Source: Hydractinia symbiolongicarpus
Lineage: Eukaryota > Cnidaria > Hydrozoa > Anthoathecata > Hydractiniidae
Reading direction: 5' to 3'
DNA length: 64,000 bases
Assembly (NCBI RefSeq): GCF_029227915.1
Contig: NC_079887.1
Location: forward strand, 13,268,001-13,332,000
Below are positions 62,101 through 64,000 of this stretch, in pieces. The notes beneath the pieces are model-generated. The model worked only from the letters and a program-made list of their open reading frames with translations. It did no database searches and had not been told where the DNA came from. Position 1 is the stretch's first letter; the number at the start of each line of letters is the position of its first letter. Position numbers and translations under genes: made by a program.

Positions 62101-62824
62101 TGTTTCTTTCGACTTTGTTTTTGTTTGTGGTGGCATTGTCCTTCTTGGCAATGTTGATGTCTTTCGAGGAATGAGGTCTAATTAGGAATTCTTATAATTA
62201 AATGTTTAAAATTATTTTTCTTGTACTTATTTTTTTGTAATAATTAACCCTCTCTGGTACTATTCTACCACAGCATGTCCAGAAATAGCATTACAGATCA
62301 TATGTGCGCAAAACGAGAGCTCTAAACAATTACTTAACAACAACAACTATTTAACCTTTTTTATATTTTTCCGCAAGTTGTTCAGATTACATGGTATAGT
62401 ACAGGGCAACTAAACATTGCGAAAATCACTTTTCAGATGAGTATTATGTGAAAGTTGTTGTATTCTTGTTAATTATCTGTAATTAATCTTCTTTAATTCA
62501 ATCTAGTAACGCATAAATTACCACCTTAAGGTCCAATTAACAATCATATTTCAACTCGTAAATCGTGGAGGTTGTAAATGTAAACATTTTTGCCTACCTT
62601 TCCATATTAAACTTCACAGGCTTTCTTAATCGGAGACTTTGTAAACATTATATGTAACCATGCAGCTATGGTTGTTATAAAAACAAATTTGACTTACATG
62701 TGTGTTGGCCTTTAGCTTTCAGAAGAACACAAATATCAACTCCATTACATAAGGAGACCAATTTTATAACTGATCCTTTGATGTCATTGAAACGAGACAT
62801 ATATTTTATGTCGTTGTATTTGAA
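59192..62824 (-). CDS. Gene H: ITAM-bearing receptor, exons 3-8 only (5' end outside window)
   Basis: Exons: 3 62698-62824, 4 61850-62177, 5 61734-61758, 6 60684-60780, 7 59932-59975, 8 59192-59437. Together they encode 288 residues plus stop, with the family phases. Exon 3 (DIKYMSRFNDIKGSV, then CVLLKAKGQHT) is closest to gene G's. The stalk is repetitive, with TSSQTTTSER-type units. The helix is IIIGVVCSIVIFLILMITFIFI with a normal GTGAGC donor, followed by RLKHQREKK. Exon 6 has ATYEDVNP and EYAYCE. The ITAM is YKCL-x9-YAQL, then PVYLETEPDYATT, PIYVETEPEYATT and a final QYDVV. I found no exon 2 or 1 between 62825 and 64000, so intron 2 is longer than 1.1 kb and the signal peptide lies to the right. 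Likely intact as far as it can be seen. Confidence 0.8.
59372..59431 (-). other. ITAM of gene H (ENTYKCL-x9-YAQL)
   Basis: Glu is at -3 and the spacer is nine residues. It lies at the start of exon 8, as in its paralogues. Confidence 0.85.
61970..62150. repeat. Short repeats in gene H exon 4 stalk
   Basis: The plus strand repeats TTCCGACG-TTGTTGTTT-type units of about 30 bases with variations, encoding ERTSSQTTTS-like stalk repeats on the minus strand. Confidence 0.8.
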
Positions 62825-64000
62825 CTAAAAACATAAAGAAAAACTATAGTGTATTTAAAATCTTTAAAGATACATTATGTTGTTGAGAATATGTTAAATT
62901 AAATCTAACTGACCAATGAAGATAATGGCTGGCAATGTGGCACGAGTCTTTGAATATGCTATTTGGCCCGGGACAGACGCCCCCTGGCTTAATTTCTCTC
63001 CAAAGAATCAACGTTTTTTTATTTTACTAAACTATTCATGTTGAGAATACTGGCTATATTTTACAAACTGCATATTTTTATGTTAACTATATATTTTCTG
63101 ATAACCAGTTACATTCTTTATCGAAAAATGTTATTTCTTTATAAAATAACAAACTGGAAAGACGAAAAAAATATAAAATGCATTGCTGACTCTCTAACCT
63201 AAAAGGTACAGGCCTTTAAAGCATATTGTATAAGAATGAATAAATAAAAGTTAACATATTTTCAGTTTTTACAAAATTTAAATGAAAAAATGCCCAAAAA
63301 GTTGCCCAACATCCGATTCTTCCCGATTTTCCAATTAAATCCGAAACACTTGGGAAATCGGATTAAGAACAAGTTCAACCTTTACAAGGTTTCCATTGAT
63401 AAAATAAAGTTGTGTTGTAATTTCCAAGTTCTATTATCTAAGACTCTGAGATGTATGGGACGTAACAATTTGGCATATAGTTGATTAAAGGATAAATATA
63501 AAAAATCACTAACTATCATAACCATGAGCATAGCGTTATTTTGATAACGGTAATAATACCGTTATCAAAATAACCATACGGATGTGTAACAGGGATTACC
63601 TGTTCCGCAAAATAAAATAATATTTACCGACTATTTTTGCCATGATGAGGTAACAACGGGAAAACTGTGTTTTTATTTCAGCTTAAGTTGCGAGAAAGTT
63701 ATTTTTTGACACTCGAAATAATGTAATTTTGTGTGCGCATTACTTGCATGTGTTGCATACTTTACGGCTCTTATTAAGCGCTCAACTAGACGTTCAACAC
63801 CGAGTTACATAGTCGGGACTTTCGATTAGTTATTAATAATAGCTAAAAACCATTTATATTTTTACCGACCTTTTTTGATTGTCCTCTAGGACGGTCTAAC
63901 GGAGGTTGTCATTTTGAAGGAGATCCTTTTTTGACCTTTTTATCTTCTAAAAGCTTTGTATTACCGTAATGCTTTGAATAAACGCCCGGGCGTTTATTAT
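62825..64000. other. Right end of window, probably gene H intron 2
   Basis: No exon 2-like sequence (Cys near the start, ending in an F-Y-I-Y type strand with a phase-0 donor) could be found. It holds the 40-base palindrome at 63535. Confidence 0.5.
63535..63574. repeat. Perfect 40-base palindrome
   Basis: GTTATTTTGATAACGGTAAT is followed directly by its reverse complement. It lies upstream of gene H exon 3, probably in H's intron 2. Confidence 0.9.

Overview
The window looks like animal nuclear DNA that is very AT-rich (estimated by eye, not counted). Genes are split into short exons with GT-AG introns, intergenic space is long, and there are microsatellites, foldback repeats and small transposon-like elements. 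I see no prokaryotic operons, rRNA or tRNA. The base composition and the type of genes suggest an early-branching animal, most likely a cnidarian and perhaps a hydrozoan. That placement is inference, because no single-copy marker gene is present.

The window holds one thing eight times over: a tandem, same-strand (minus) cluster of one multigene family of single-pass type I membrane receptors. I call the members A to H from left to right. Each complete member has eight coding exons joined by introns of phase 1-0-1-2-0-1-0. Exon 1 encodes a signal peptide and a four-cysteine block, C-x(11-17)-C-x-C-x(15-16)-C. Exons 2 and 3 encode the rest of a small cysteine-containing ectodomain. Exon 4 encodes a Thr/Ser-rich stalk of variable length plus the transmembrane helix. 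Exon 5 is a basic 22-25 nt juxtamembrane exon. Exons 6 and 7 are short and tyrosine-containing or linker-like. Exon 8 opens with a canonical ITAM, [DE]xxYxx[LI]-x(9-10)-Yxx[LI], followed in the intact members by two or three copies of a Y-x-[EQ]-T motif usually preceded by Pro. I do not recognise the ectodomain.

Layout: A (3872-7892) has intact ectodomain exons but no transmembrane exon, and a truncated tail. B (12614-15588) is intact, 361 aa. C (20396-24548) is a pseudogene with three nonsense codons. D (about 28134-30089) is a heavily damaged pseudogene. E (30808-33240) is intact, 404 aa. F (34912-39016) is intact, 472 aa. G (43601-57282) is intact, 535 aa, with a 6-kb first intron and a minisatellite-encoded stalk. 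H (59192-62824) has its exons 3-8 here; its 5' end lies beyond the window. A to E form one tail subfamily and F to H another.

The cluster is actively rearranging. Positions 1-6151 are repeated almost exactly at 17619-22716, which puts the same tail exons and 3' flank behind two different ectodomains. D and E are a tandem duplication, and the 5' flanks of A and E are related. As a system, these are candidate activating (ITAM) surface receptors that vary in ectodomain, stalk length and tail, with soluble, truncated and dead members. Such a pattern is expected of immune or allorecognition receptors, but function here is inferred from the architecture alone.
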